From DASPXY01 sp038227745 (lineage in GTDB: Bacteria > Planctomycetota > Planctomycetia > Gemmatales > Gemmataceae), in contig JBBRPS010000243.1 in assembly GCA_038227745.1 (NCBI GenBank), positions 1 through 12,565 of the forward strand: a stretch of 12,565 nt of DNA, given 5' to 3'. The notes beneath the pieces are model-generated. The model had not been told where the DNA came from and ran no database searches. It saw only the letters and a list, made by a program, of their open reading frames with translations. This document shows positions 1-6,557 of this stretch, in pieces (the first letter of the stretch is position 1; every line of letters starts with the position of its first letter). Both the position numbers and the translations under genes were made by a program.

Positions 1-99
1 AGCGCGTTGGCGAGGCCCGCGCTCGCCCCCCGCGCAGCGGGATCTGGCTCAACCGCGGCTAAACGAACGGGACATTACGCCGGTCGGCGCGACGTCGCG
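1..99. other. Left edge, no gene recognised
   Basis: This short stretch lies beyond the stop codon of the DUF1080 gene. It contains a 12-base palindrome, CGCGACGTCGCG, at about 90-101 touching that stop codon, but no T-rich run that would make it a convincing terminator. An open frame on the plus strand through here is the mirror of the gene on the other strand. The neighbouring gene to the left is outside the window. Confidence 0.4.
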
Positions 100-858
100 C
101 TACTTCAGCTCCTTGAGGTAGATGTTGCGGAACTGCACCAGGCTAGGCGGCCCACTCCACTGGCCGGTCTTCGCGTTGAAAGCGCCGTGGTGCTGCAGCG
201 CGAGGGGGCCTTCCTTCGGCACGCCGGGCAGCAGGGCATCGCCGATGACCTCCTGGCCGTTCAGCTTCACCCACAGGCGGTCGCCCTTCATCTTGATCTC
301 GAACGTGTTCCACTCGCCGCGCGGCCGGTCGGCCTTCACCTTCGGCGTCACGGCCGCCCGGACCTCCTTCGGCATCTTCGGGTTGGTGCGGTAGCCCCAC
401 ACCTCGCCGGAGCCGACCGGCCACATCCAGATGTTCACCTGGCTAGTCGCGCTGCCGCGCAGGTAGATGCCGGAGTCCACGTCCTCGATCTCGACGCGGA
501 TCTCCTTGCCGGTCGCGTCCTTCTTGTGGCTGCCGTCGGGGAGGATGATCGGCACGCGGTTCTTGAAGCCGGGCTCTTTCTTCAGCCGCCAGTCGATGCG
601 CAGCACAAAGTCGCGAAACGCTCGGTCGGTCCAGAGGCTCCTGTCGCCCTTGGCCTCGCTCTTCGCGTCGTAGTCGATGACCCCGTCCACGACCTTCCAG
701 TGGCCATTATCCCCCTTGGGCACCTTCCAGCCCGTGAGGTCCTTGCCGTTGAAGAGGGACGTGAAGCCCTCGGGGGCAGTACCGGCCAGAGTGTGTGCTG
801 CCAGAGCGGCGACGAGCAGGCCGGCCGCGGAGAGGGGAAACCAGCGGGTGCGGGACAT
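100..858 (-). CDS. Exported DUF1080 (3-keto-disaccharide hydrolase-like) protein
   Basis: The 252-aa protein belongs to the DUF1080 family, a concanavalin-like jelly-roll fold very abundant in planctomycetes. Some members act as 3-keto-glycoside hydrolases, and the substrate here is unknown. Residues 1-27 form a signal peptide (RTRW, then a hydrophobic stretch ending LAG/TAPEG), so it acts outside the cytoplasm. Family signatures follow in order: FTSLFNGKDLTGWK at 32-45, DSGIYLRG at 128-135, SQVNIW at 139-144, GEWNTFEIKMKGDRLWVKLN at 181-200, PLALQHHG at 218-225 and the closing VQFRNIYLKEL at 241-251. Length is normal for a single-domain member. The ATG at 858 is chosen because AAGGGAGGT stands 5-6 bases upstream and the signal peptide begins there. 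The frame stays open far upstream, but that part is antisense-frame noise over the next gene. A hairpin overlaps its ribosome binding site. Confidence 0.93.
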   Translation of the reverse strand: MSRTRWFPLSAAGLLVAALAAHTLAGTAPEGFTSLFNGKDLTGWKVPKGDNGHWKVVDGVIDYDAKSEAKGDRSLWTDRAFRDFVLRIDWRLKKEPGFKNRVPIILPDGSHKKDATGKEIRVEIEDVDSGIYLRGSATSQVNIWMWPVGSGEVWGYRTNPKMPKEVRAAVTPKVKADRPRGEWNTFEIKMKGDRLWVKLNGQEVIGDALLPGVPKEGPLALQHHGAFNAKTGQWSGPPSLVQFRNIYLKELK

Positions 859-867
859 GCGTGACCT

Positions 868-897
868 CCCTTGTGAGAACGCGATTCTCCACAAGGG
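868..897 (-). promoter_or_regulatory. Hairpin overlapping the DUF1080 ribosome binding site
   Basis: CCCTTGTG (868-875) pairs with CACAAGGG (890-897). Inside it, AGAA (876-879) pairs with TTCT (885-888) around a 5-base loop, with one bulged C at 889. On the transcript of the minus-strand gene, the 3' arm supplies the first bases of the AAGGGAGGT Shine-Dalgarno sequence (core at 864-870), so folding would partly hide it. This suggests translational control or an RNA thermometer-like effect, but the stem may be chance. Seen in sequence; function inferred. Confidence 0.4.
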
Positions 898-936
898 CAG
901 AGATACGCAAACCGCCGGGAAAAAGAAGGCCGGGTG

Positions 937-992
937 GTGGGTCGGGATTCCCATCCTGACAGGGCTTTGTCGAGATGGGAACCCCGACCCAC
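937..992 (-). terminator. Long hairpin after the TPR-like gene, probable terminator or dispersed repeat
   Basis: The arms 937-955 and 974-992 (beginning GTGGGTCGGG, ending CCCGACCCAC) pair over 19 positions with one mismatch at 947/982 that becomes G-U on the minus-strand transcript. The apex continues as a weaker stem over 957-972. The hairpin begins 4 bases past the stop codon of the minus-strand gene at 996, and a pyrimidine-rich tract (CTTCTTTTTCCC on the minus strand, about 918-929) follows after a short gap. This fits a Rho-independent terminator built from a dispersed repeat. The T run is further from the stem than usual. Confidence 0.55.
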
Positions 993-995
993 GAA

Positions 996-1808
996 TCACT
1001 GCTGCATCTCGGTCAGGGCGAGGTACAGCCGGCCGAGGTGGTGCCAGGCGCCGGCCTCCGGCAGTCCGGCGACCGCCTGGCCCAACGCGGTACGGGCCTC
1101 CTGCCGCTCGTTGGAGAACAGCGCCGACATGCCGCGATTGAAGAGTACCGGGATACTCGGCGGCAGCGCCTGCCACAGCGCCCGTGCCTCTTCCCAGCGG
1201 CCGCTGTGCCAGGCCAGCGCCGCCTTCTCGTTCGCCAGCGCGTCGCGCCACTCGGCAGGCACGGACGCCTCCAGGGCCTGGAGCAGTTCCGCAGCCCGGT
1301 CGAAGTGCTTCGCCAGGCGCAGCGCCCCGATCGCCAACAGGACTTCCGGGTACTGCCGCTTCGGCGCCGCCTGGTCGGCCCACGCGAGCAGCGACGGGAC
1401 CGTGAGCGGCTGGTCGGCGGTGGGCCGCAGCTCGGACAGGTGTACCTTTTCCGTCAGCAGGTGAAGGTTGCGGACGAGCTGCGGGAAGTTGCCGAAGCAG
1501 AAGGCGAGGGCGGCAGCCGGCTCGTGGGCGGCGACGAGCTGTGCCCACGACGGCGGCGCCTGCCAGGAGCGCATCTCGGCCACCGCCGACAGGCAGCGGG
1601 CCGCGGCGACGGCTTCCTCCCACGCCGGCCGCGGATCGACCGGCTGAACGGGGCCGGCGTTGTAGGGCAGCACCTCCCCGAGCGGCTCCGCGGTGGCCAA
1701 CCCGGCGTCGTGCGCTACCGCCTGCTGCTGCAGGTAGTGGGCCATCAACTTGTTCAGCGTGGGCTGGACGGGCGTACCGTCCTGGGAAGGGTTGTGCGCC
1801 TGCGTCAT
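996..1808 (-). CDS. Hypothetical TPR-like helical protein
   Basis: I do not recognise a named family in this 270-aa protein. It has no signal peptide or membrane segment and should be cytoplasmic. The C-terminal half has paired amphipathic helices of TPR type: about 153-183 (EVLLAIGALRLAKHFDRAAE), 187-214 (KAALAWHSGRWEEARALWQA), 219-246 (VLFNRGMSALFSNERQEART) and 252-267 (AWHHLGRLYLAL). This is the A/G-x3-Y/W...A pattern of tetratricopeptide repeats, which usually mediate protein contacts. The N-terminal 60 residues are rich in P and Q and look disordered. Start: the ATG at 1808 has GAGGG about 8 bases upstream. An in-frame ATG at 1889 would add 27 residues that look non-coding. It lies 137 bases upstream of the DUF1080 gene on the same strand with a long hairpin between, so co-transcription is doubtful. 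Confidence 0.8.
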   Translation of the reverse strand: MTQAHNPSQDGTPVQPTLNKLMAHYLQQQAVAHDAGLATAEPLGEVLPYNAGPVQPVDPRPAWEEAVAAARCLSAVAEMRSWQAPPSWAQLVAAHEPAAALAFCFGNFPQLVRNLHLLTEKVHLSELRPTADQPLTVPSLLAWADQAAPKRQYPEVLLAIGALRLAKHFDRAAELLQALEASVPAEWRDALANEKAALAWHSGRWEEARALWQALPPSIPVLFNRGMSALFSNERQEARTALGQAVAGLPEAGAWHHLGRLYLALTEMQQ

Positions 1809-1823
1809 CGTACTGCCCTCGCA

Positions 1824-1854
1824 ATGCGGAGGTTTGAGTGGGGAATGTCCGCAT
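1824..1854. promoter_or_regulatory. 7-bp inverted repeat upstream of the TPR-like gene
   Basis: ATGCGGA (1824-1830) and TCCGCAT (1848-1854) are separated by 17 bases and sit 15-46 bases upstream of the start codon at 1808. The spacing could suit a dimeric regulator or a leader hairpin. No convincing -35/-10 pair was found beside it, so the role is unproven. Confidence 0.3.
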
Positions 1855-1889
1855 GGTAGACGCTCGGGCGGGCGATACTTGCGCCCCAA

Positions 1890-1915
1890 AGCCCACGGGT
1901 CGCCCCCCGTGGGCT
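1890..1915 (-). terminator. Hairpin after the HEAT-like gene, probable terminator
   Basis: AGCCCACGGG (1890-1899) pairs perfectly with CCCGTGGGCT (1906-1915) around a six-base loop. It starts 17 bases beyond the stop codon of the minus-strand HEAT-like gene. On that transcript it is followed by only TTGGGG, so it lacks a proper T run. It could act as a weak terminator, a 3'-end stabiliser, or be a dispersed hairpin repeat. Confidence 0.5.
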
Positions 1916-1931
1916 CGACCGCCTCTCCCCT

Positions 1932-4382
1932 TCACTGCTTGCCGGCCGGGGGGTCGGGGTTGAAGCGGTACAGCCGCGCCCCGGTCTGTGCCGCGCTGCC
2001 CCGCAGGCCGCCCACGAAGACGGCGAGCTGCGCCCGCAGGGTCGGACTGACGCCGGGGGCGCCGTACCGGTCCCGCAGCAGCCGGATCTGATTGGCGTTC
2101 AGCGCCAGGCCGTTCTTCTGGACGTGCCGGTTCAGCGCCGTAGCGGCCGTCACCTGCAGCTTGCCGCGCGCGGGGTCGAGGACCAGGGCCGCGAGGCGCT
2201 GCTGCGGCTCGGCTCCCGGCAAGGTCGCCAGGATCGCGATCGCCGGCAGGGCCGTGTCGTCGTTGCGCAGCAGGTCCACGACCTCCGGGATGGCCGCCCG
2301 GACGTCGTAGCCCTTGGTCAGCCCGCTCGCCATCCGCCACAGCGCGTCCAGCGACTCGTCCGCGAACTGCTTCCGCTCCCCGGCGCTCAGTTGCTGGCCC
2401 TTGCTCTTGCGGACGTTCTCCTTGAGCCACGCTTGCCGGACGTCGGCCCGCGCCACGGAATCGGGCACGGCGGCGAACTTGATCGCCTCCTCCAGCCGGC
2501 TCTTCAGTTCGGTCGCGTCGGTGAGGAACGCCTCGGGCAACAACGAGACGTTGCGGTAGCGGGCCAGGTCACGCGAGTTCAGCCGCAGTTCGCCCTTCGA
2601 CGGGGTGATGAGCAGGAGCGGCAGCAGGCCGGCGTCCTGATCGTTGCGGAGCTGTGCCAGCGCGTAGGGCAGCTCATTCTCGGGGACGGCGGCATCGAGC
2701 AGGATGAGGTCGATGTCGGCGGACCTGCGCAGCTGGGCCAGGGCGTCCTTGGCGGTCGGGACCAGCACCGGCTCGAAGCCCACCGCCTTGACGAGCTTGC
2801 GCATCTCCCCCGCCTTCGCCGCCGGCGTGGAGATGACGAGCGCCTTGGGCGTGGCGGTCGTGGTCAAAAAGCGGCGCAGGATATCGACGACGCGGTTGCC
2901 GGCCACCGGCACCGGTTCGCCGGGCAGGCGCAGCAGGGCGGCGACCGCGGCGTACTGCACGCGACGGTCGGGGTAGTACAGCGCTCGCACCAGCGCCCCG
3001 GCGTTGCCGTTCTGCGGCGGCCGGGCGGCGCGGACCTCGCCGCGGTCGCCGAGGGCCTTGAGCGCCGGCAGGATCAGCGCCAGGTGGTGCTCGCTCATCG
3101 CCCGCTCGAGCATCTGCAGCAGCAGCTCCGAATTGATCGTGACCAGCAACTGGTCGATGGCCGGCAGCGTCTTGCCGCTCGTGAACTGGTCGAGCTTGCC
3201 CTCGTAAGCGCGCTCCAGGGTCAAGTTCAGCAGGACGAGCTGCGCTGGCCGGTAGTTCGGGTCCAGTTCCAGCGCCTGCCTGGCGTAGCGCTGGCCGTAG
3301 ATTTCTTCGTAATCGCTGGCCGAGAACTCGTCCGGCTTCGGCTTGATCGTGTAGTCCTCCTGCCAGCGCCACACGAGGACGCGCCTGGGATCGCGGAACT
3401 TGACGCGGTGCTGGTAGAGGTCCTCCGCGAGCTGCGTCAGGGCGACCTTGGCGGGCGGCAACCGCTCCACGTCCGTTTCCAGCAGGTACGCGAGAGTCTC
3501 CTTGGCCCGGCTGCGGACCAGGGGCGGGTACTTGGCGGCGCTGGAGAGGGACCAGAGGTAGGGGATGGCGTGCTTGTCGCCCCGGCGGCGGATCAGTTCG
3601 AGCAGGGCCAGGCGCAGGTCGGCGTCCGCGGCGTCCTTGGCATCGCGGGCGTTAAGTGCCTCCAGCAGCGGCGGGACGATGTCGGGGTCGAGCTTGACCA
3701 TCAGGTCGAGCAGCCGCTGCTGCGCGAGCGTGCCGGCGGTACGGCGCAGCTCCTTCAGGAGATAGGGCGACGCACGGCCGCGCGAGCGGTAGAGCTGGGC
3801 GAAGGCGAAGGAGCGCTCCTCGGGCGTGGCGGCCTCGAGGTTCTTGATGAACTTGGTGATGCGCACCGGGTCGCTGAGGTACTCGTTCAGCGCGTGGGTG
3901 ACGCGGTCGATGAGCGATTCGACGTTCTTCTGCGCCTCTTTCTGGAGCGTGGGGTTGTTCGACCAGCGCCGGACCTGGGCGAGTCGCAGGAAGGACGACA
4001 GGCCCTCGACTTCCTCGATCGCGAGGAGGTCCGCGTAGGCGCCCTGGGGGGACTTCTTGTCTTCTTCCAGTTTCTCGCGGAGTTTATCGATCCGCTTGAG
4101 CATCTGATCGAGGTGGAGGGCGGCCACGTCGAACTTGCCGACCTGGATCTCGAACTTGATCGCCGCCCAGAACTCGGGGACCTCGACCGGCTTCTTGAAG
4201 AAGATGCGGTACTCTTCCTCGGCCTTGGCGAGGACCTTCTTCATCTCGGTCTTGACGCCCGCGCCTGCGGGCTCTTCCTTGTCCTTGTCCTTGGGGTCGG
4301 GCTGTGCCGCGGCGCGGCCGGCCAGTGACAGGAGCACGGCCGCGGCGGCGACGAGGGCGCAGCGGAACAGGATGGGATACAC
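1932..4382 (-). CDS. Exported HEAT-repeat-like protein with an embedded degenerate receiver domain
   Basis: The product is 816 aa. Residues 2-26 (LFRCALVAAAAVLLSLAGRA followed by AAQ) are a signal peptide, so the protein should be exported; a charged linker (DPKDKDKEEP) follows. Helical, HEAT/armadillo-like repeats fill about 150-300 and 400-505. Residues 513-636 look like a CheY-type receiver: strand ALVIST, strand DLILLDAAVP with the acceptor-like Asp at 563 and Pro at 567, and strand LLPLLLIT with Thr at 593. The acidic pair normally after the first strand is absent, and the conserved Lys-Pro is Glu-Ala (LLPEAF, Glu617), so normal phosphorylation is unlikely. More helical repeats follow (about 695-800). 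Start choice: a TTG at 4400 is in frame, but the next two codons are AGGAGG, a Shine-Dalgarno sequence 9 bases before the GTG at 4382, so GTG is the better start. Function unknown; probably a scaffold. Confidence 0.85.
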   Translation of the reverse strand: MYPILFRCALVAAAAVLLSLAGRAAAQPDPKDKDKEEPAGAGVKTEMKKVLAKAEEEYRIFFKKPVEVPEFWAAIKFEIQVGKFDVAALHLDQMLKRIDKLREKLEEDKKSPQGAYADLLAIEEVEGLSSFLRLAQVRRWSNNPTLQKEAQKNVESLIDRVTHALNEYLSDPVRITKFIKNLEAATPEERSFAFAQLYRSRGRASPYLLKELRRTAGTLAQQRLLDLMVKLDPDIVPPLLEALNARDAKDAADADLRLALLELIRRRGDKHAIPYLWSLSSAAKYPPLVRSRAKETLAYLLETDVERLPPAKVALTQLAEDLYQHRVKFRDPRRVLVWRWQEDYTIKPKPDEFSASDYEEIYGQRYARQALELDPNYRPAQLVLLNLTLERAYEGKLDQFTSGKTLPAIDQLLVTINSELLLQMLERAMSEHHLALILPALKALGDRGEVRAARPPQNGNAGALVRALYYPDRRVQYAAVAALLRLPGEPVPVAGNRVVDILRRFLTTTATPKALVISTPAAKAGEMRKLVKAVGFEPVLVPTAKDALAQLRRSADIDLILLDAAVPENELPYALAQLRNDQDAGLLPLLLITPSKGELRLNSRDLARYRNVSLLPEAFLTDATELKSRLEEAIKFAAVPDSVARADVRQAWLKENVRKSKGQQLSAGERKQFADESLDALWRMASGLTKGYDVRAAIPEVVDLLRNDDTALPAIAILATLPGAEPQQRLAALVLDPARGKLQVTAATALNRHVQKNGLALNANQIRLLRDRYGAPGVSPTLRAQLAVFVGGLRGSAAQTGARLYRFNPDPPAGKQ

Positions 4383-4391
4383 GACGGGAAG

Positions 4392-4397
4392 CCTCCT
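4392..4397 (-). promoter_or_regulatory. Ribosome binding site that fixes a GTG start
   Basis: On the minus strand AGGAGG lies 9 bases before GTG (4382-4380). Taking the upstream TTG at 4400 as the start would translate this perfect Shine-Dalgarno sequence as two arginines. The downstream GTG also gives a more typical signal peptide. Confidence 0.75.
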
Positions 4398-4405
4398 CAA
4401 TCGCA

Positions 4406-4465
4406 GTCCGTAGGGTGGGCACTGCCCACCGGGAAGGGGTGGTGGGCAGTGCCCACCCTACGGAC
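4406..4465. repeat. REPIN-like palindrome 1 (GTAG twin hairpin)
   Basis: Two perfect 25-base inverted arms, 4406-4430 and 4441-4465, flank a 10-base spacer. The core runs from GTAG (4410-4413) to CTAC (4458-4461). Each arm is itself a near-perfect palindrome: GGTGGGCA-C-TGCCCACC at 4414-4430, and its mirror. A 5' GTAG tetranucleotide followed by a small hairpin is the established mark of REP elements mobilised by RAYT transposases, and an inverted pair is a REPIN. It lies 2 bases past the lysA stop codon and probably also ends or stabilises that transcript. No RAYT gene is in the window. Confidence 0.75.
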
Positions 4466-4467
4466 CA

Positions 4468-5751
4468 CTAGATCTCGATTTCCGTCCGCACGAGGTCCGC
4501 GAAGGTCTCGCGGCGGCGGATGAGACGGTGTCCGGAGCCGTCCACCAGCACCTCGGCCGCGCGCAGCCGGCTGTTGTAGTTGGAACTCATCGCCATGCCG
4601 TAGGCGCCCGCACTAAACGTCGCCAGCAGGTCGCCGCGCCGCACCGGCGGCAGCCGCCGGTCGCGGGCAAGGAAGTCGCCCGACTCGCACACCGGGCCGA
4701 CCACATCGTTGACAAGCGTGCCGGGGATGTCCGCCTCGTAGTCGGCCGGGGGAGTTGGGAAGCCTTCCGCCGGCGCGACCGGCCAGATGCGGTGGAACGA
4801 GCCGTACAGCGTCGGGCGGATCAGGTCGTTCATCGCGGCGTCCTGGATGACGAAGTGCTTGCCGCCCGAGTCCTTGGTGTAGACGACGCGGCTGACCAGG
4901 ATGCCCGCGTTGCCGACGATGAACCGGCCCGGCTCCAGCACCAGACGGCACCCGGCCGCCTTCACGGCGGGAACGATCACCTCGGCGAAGGCGTCGGCGG
5001 GCGGCGCCTCCTGCTGCTTGTAGTGGATGCCGAAGCCGCCGCCCATGTTCAGGTACTCGATGCGGTGGCCCTGCTGGCGCAGGCTCTCGATCAGCACCAG
5101 CGCCTTCTCCACGCCCTGCTGGTAGGGCTTCGGCGACAGGATCGGCGAGCCGAGATGCATGTGCAGGCCGACGATCTTCACGTGCGGGTTGCCCACCATC
5201 CGCTGCGCGAACTCGATCACGGTGTCGATGTCGAGGCCGAATTTGACGCCCTTGACGGACGTGTCGGTCTTGGGGTGCGTCTTGGACGGCAGGTCCGGGT
5301 TGACGCGCAGCGCGACGGGCGCGACCTTGCCGAGCGCACGAGCCACGTCGGTCAGCGCCAGCAGCTCGCCTTCGCTTTCCACGTTGAACAGGAAGACGCC
5401 GTTCTCCAGTCCGTAGCGCATTTCCGCATCGGTCTTGCCGACGCCCGCGAAGACGATCTTCGCGCCGACGCTGCCGGCCATCAGGGCACGGTACAGTTCG
5501 CCGCCGCTGGTGACGTCGAAGCCGGCGCCCGCCTCGCCCATGAGGCGGCAGAGGTTGACGTTGGGGTTGGTCTTGATGCTGTAGCAGATCAGCGGCTCGA
5601 CGGCGGCGAAGGCCCGCTTGAGCTGGGCGAGGTGGTGCAGGAGGGTACACTTGCTGTAGACGTACAGCGGCGTCCCGTGGGCCTCGGCCAGTTCGGAAAC
5701 CGGGACGTCCTCACAGTGCAGGAGGCGGTTGCGGTAGTGAAAGTGATCCAT
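4468..5751 (-). CDS. lysA: Diaminopimelate decarboxylase
   Basis: LysA decarboxylates meso-2,6-diaminopimelate to L-lysine, the last step of lysine biosynthesis. It is a cytosolic, PLP-dependent fold-type III decarboxylase, normally a dimer. The 427-aa length is typical. Visible motifs: the PLP-binding lysine in CYSIKTNPN (Lys60), GFDVTSGGE at 78-85, HMHLGS at 197-202 in the usual HxHIGS place, the phosphate-binding GGGFGIHY at 237-244, EPGRFIVGNAG at 273-283, the catalytic CESGDF with Cys355, and GAYGMAMSSNYN at 382-393. All active-site signatures are present, so it should be functional. The ATG at 5751 gives the standard N-terminus (FHYRNRLLHCEDVPV) although no strong Shine-Dalgarno sequence precedes it. 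It has its own promoter about 70 bases upstream. The HEAT-like gene follows 85 bases downstream across REPIN 1 and may be read from the same transcript. Confidence 0.97.
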   Translation of the reverse strand: MDHFHYRNRLLHCEDVPVSELAEAHGTPLYVYSKCTLLHHLAQLKRAFAAVEPLICYSIKTNPNVNLCRLMGEAGAGFDVTSGGELYRALMAGSVGAKIVFAGVGKTDAEMRYGLENGVFLFNVESEGELLALTDVARALGKVAPVALRVNPDLPSKTHPKTDTSVKGVKFGLDIDTVIEFAQRMVGNPHVKIVGLHMHLGSPILSPKPYQQGVEKALVLIESLRQQGHRIEYLNMGGGFGIHYKQQEAPPADAFAEVIVPAVKAAGCRLVLEPGRFIVGNAGILVSRVVYTKDSGGKHFVIQDAAMNDLIRPTLYGSFHRIWPVAPAEGFPTPPADYEADIPGTLVNDVVGPVCESGDFLARDRRLPPVRRGDLLATFSAGAYGMAMSSNYNSRLRAAEVLVDGSGHRLIRRRETFADLVRTEIEI

Positions 5752-5825
5752 GGTGCGAGACCGTCGATGTCCTTACGGGCGACAGGAGTGTGGGGCCTTC
5801 CGCGCCGGTAACTCGGCGTCCCTTG

Positions 5826-5854
5826 ATTATCGAGGGGGGCGGGCGCTTTGTCTA
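5826..5854 (-). promoter_or_regulatory. Probable sigma70-type promoter of lysA
   Basis: On the minus strand, TAGACA (5854-5849) and GATAAT (5831-5826) match the -35 and -10 consensus at 5 of 6 positions each with an ideal 17-base spacer. Transcription would begin near 5819 and leave a leader of about 68 bases before the ATG at 5751. An inverted repeat overlaps the -35 box. Confidence 0.65.
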
Positions 5855-5872
5855 CGGCGTGCCGGGACAAAG
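5846..5872. promoter_or_regulatory. Operator-like inverted repeat over the lysA -35 box
   Basis: CTTTGTC (5846-5852) and GACAAAG (5866-5872) form perfect 7-base half sites separated by 13 bases, so their centres are 20 bases (two helical turns) apart. The left half site covers most of the -35 hexamer. This geometry suits a dimeric repressor. No regulator for it is identified here. Confidence 0.4.
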
Positions 5873-6162
5873 TCCACGTCTCGGTGTTTCCGCGCGGCGC
5901 CCGCGGGGCGCAGGCCGAATGCGCGACAAGGCCGTCACCCTCCGCGCGTTCGACACAGCCGGTCAAGGACCGGGACGGCCGCCCGCCGACGGAGGCGTGA
6001 CTCCGTAGTCGGACCGGGATGCGGTCGCTCGCCGCCGTCACCGACTTCCCAGTTATCCCGCGCTCGGGGCACCTCGACAAGGCGCCCTCGGACGTGCCGA
6101 CGCGGGTCGGGCGGGGCAGGACGTTTCACGGCCGCTACCGCGTGGCTACACCAAGCCATTCG
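5873..6162. other. Intergenic stretch without recognisable gene
   Basis: The spacer between divergent lysA and mazE is 563 bases long (5752-6314). Its ends hold the two promoters described separately. In the middle I see GC-rich sequence with no ORF of plausible protein composition on either strand, no tRNA-like fold and no long inverted repeat. It may be decayed coding sequence, but nothing can be named. Confidence 0.5.
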
Positions 6163-6191
6163 TTGACATGGCCTCGCATCCCCGGTACTGT
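6163..6191 (+). promoter_or_regulatory. Promoter of the mazE antitoxin gene
   Basis: A perfect -35 box TTGACA (6163-6168) and TACTGT (6186-6191, 4 of 6) are separated by exactly 17 bases. Predicted start near 6198 gives a leader of about 117 bases. GCCAT (6155-6159) and ATGGC (6168-6172) form a small inverted repeat across the -35 box. Because MazE-type antitoxins usually repress their own operon, this is a candidate operator, though 5-base arms are weak evidence. Confidence 0.65.
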
Positions 6192-6314
6192 GCAGAAGCA
6201 GGTGTGGTCCCTTGCAGACTTTGCCGCCTCGGCAGCACACCGTCGCTTTCCGCTTCAGCCGATCTGCTTCCTGGCTCCGAGGGCCTGAGCAGGTGAGCGA
6301 GGAAAGGGATTCTC

Positions 6315-6557
6315 ATGGAAGCACGAGTGCAAAAGTGGGGAAGCAGCCTCGCTGTCCGTATCCCCGAGGTCTACGCCGCACAGATCGGCCTGACCGAGGA
6401 CGCCGTCGTCGAGGTGGACCTGATCGACGGTCAACTGGTCATCCGGCAGGCGGCACGGACGCGGCCAACCCTTGAGGAGCTGCTCCGAGGCGTCACCCCG
6501 GAAAACCTTCACGGCGAGTGGGACACGGGGCCAGCCGTGGGGGATGAGGTATGGTGA
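6315..6557 (+). CDS. mazE: MazE-like antitoxin (AbrB/SpoVT fold)
   Basis: This 80-aa protein is a typical MazE/PemI-type antitoxin. Residues 1-46 are the swapped-hairpin DNA-binding domain (VQKWGSSLAVRIPEVYAAQI, then GLTEDAVVEVDLIDGQLVI). The acidic tail, about 51-80 (TLEELLRGVTPENLHGEWD...GDEVW), would wrap around and neutralise the toxin. The ATG is preceded by GGAAAGGGAT at good spacing. The gene has a strong promoter and overlaps the start of the toxin gene by 7 bases (ATG of mazF at 6551 inside the mazE 3' end), the usual translational coupling. The frame is intact while its toxin partner is broken, so it is now an orphan antitoxin. It could still act as a DNA-binding regulator or neutralise related MazF toxins elsewhere in the genome. 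Confidence 0.9.
   Translation: MEARVQKWGSSLAVRIPEVYAAQIGLTEDAVVEVDLIDGQLVIRQAARTRPTLEELLRGVTPENLHGEWDTGPAVGDEVW

Noticed and set aside
859..2430. Upstream extension of the DUF1080 frame to a 776-aa protein
   Set aside because: The extension lies over the TPR-like and HEAT-like genes in another frame, has the Arg/Gly/Ala-rich makeup of a shadow frame, and a clear ribosome binding site plus signal peptide begin at 858.
2124..4328. 734-aa plus-strand open frame
   Set aside because: It is the exact antisense of the HEAT-like gene, with shadow-like composition (very rich in R, G, Q, V, L), no ribosome binding site and no recognisable domain.
4406..4465. CRISPR or phage attachment site
   Set aside because: There is only one palindrome with no spaced direct repeats and no integrase or tRNA gene near; the GTAG twin-hairpin form fits a REPIN better.
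4528..5811. 427-aa plus-strand open frame
   Set aside because: It mirrors lysA, whose motifs are unambiguous on the other strand.
5589..6240. Several ORFs in the lysA-mazE spacer (for example 5935-6240 minus, 5750-6166 plus)
   Set aside because: They overlap each other and promoters, lack ribosome binding sites, and have Arg/Pro-rich shadow composition.
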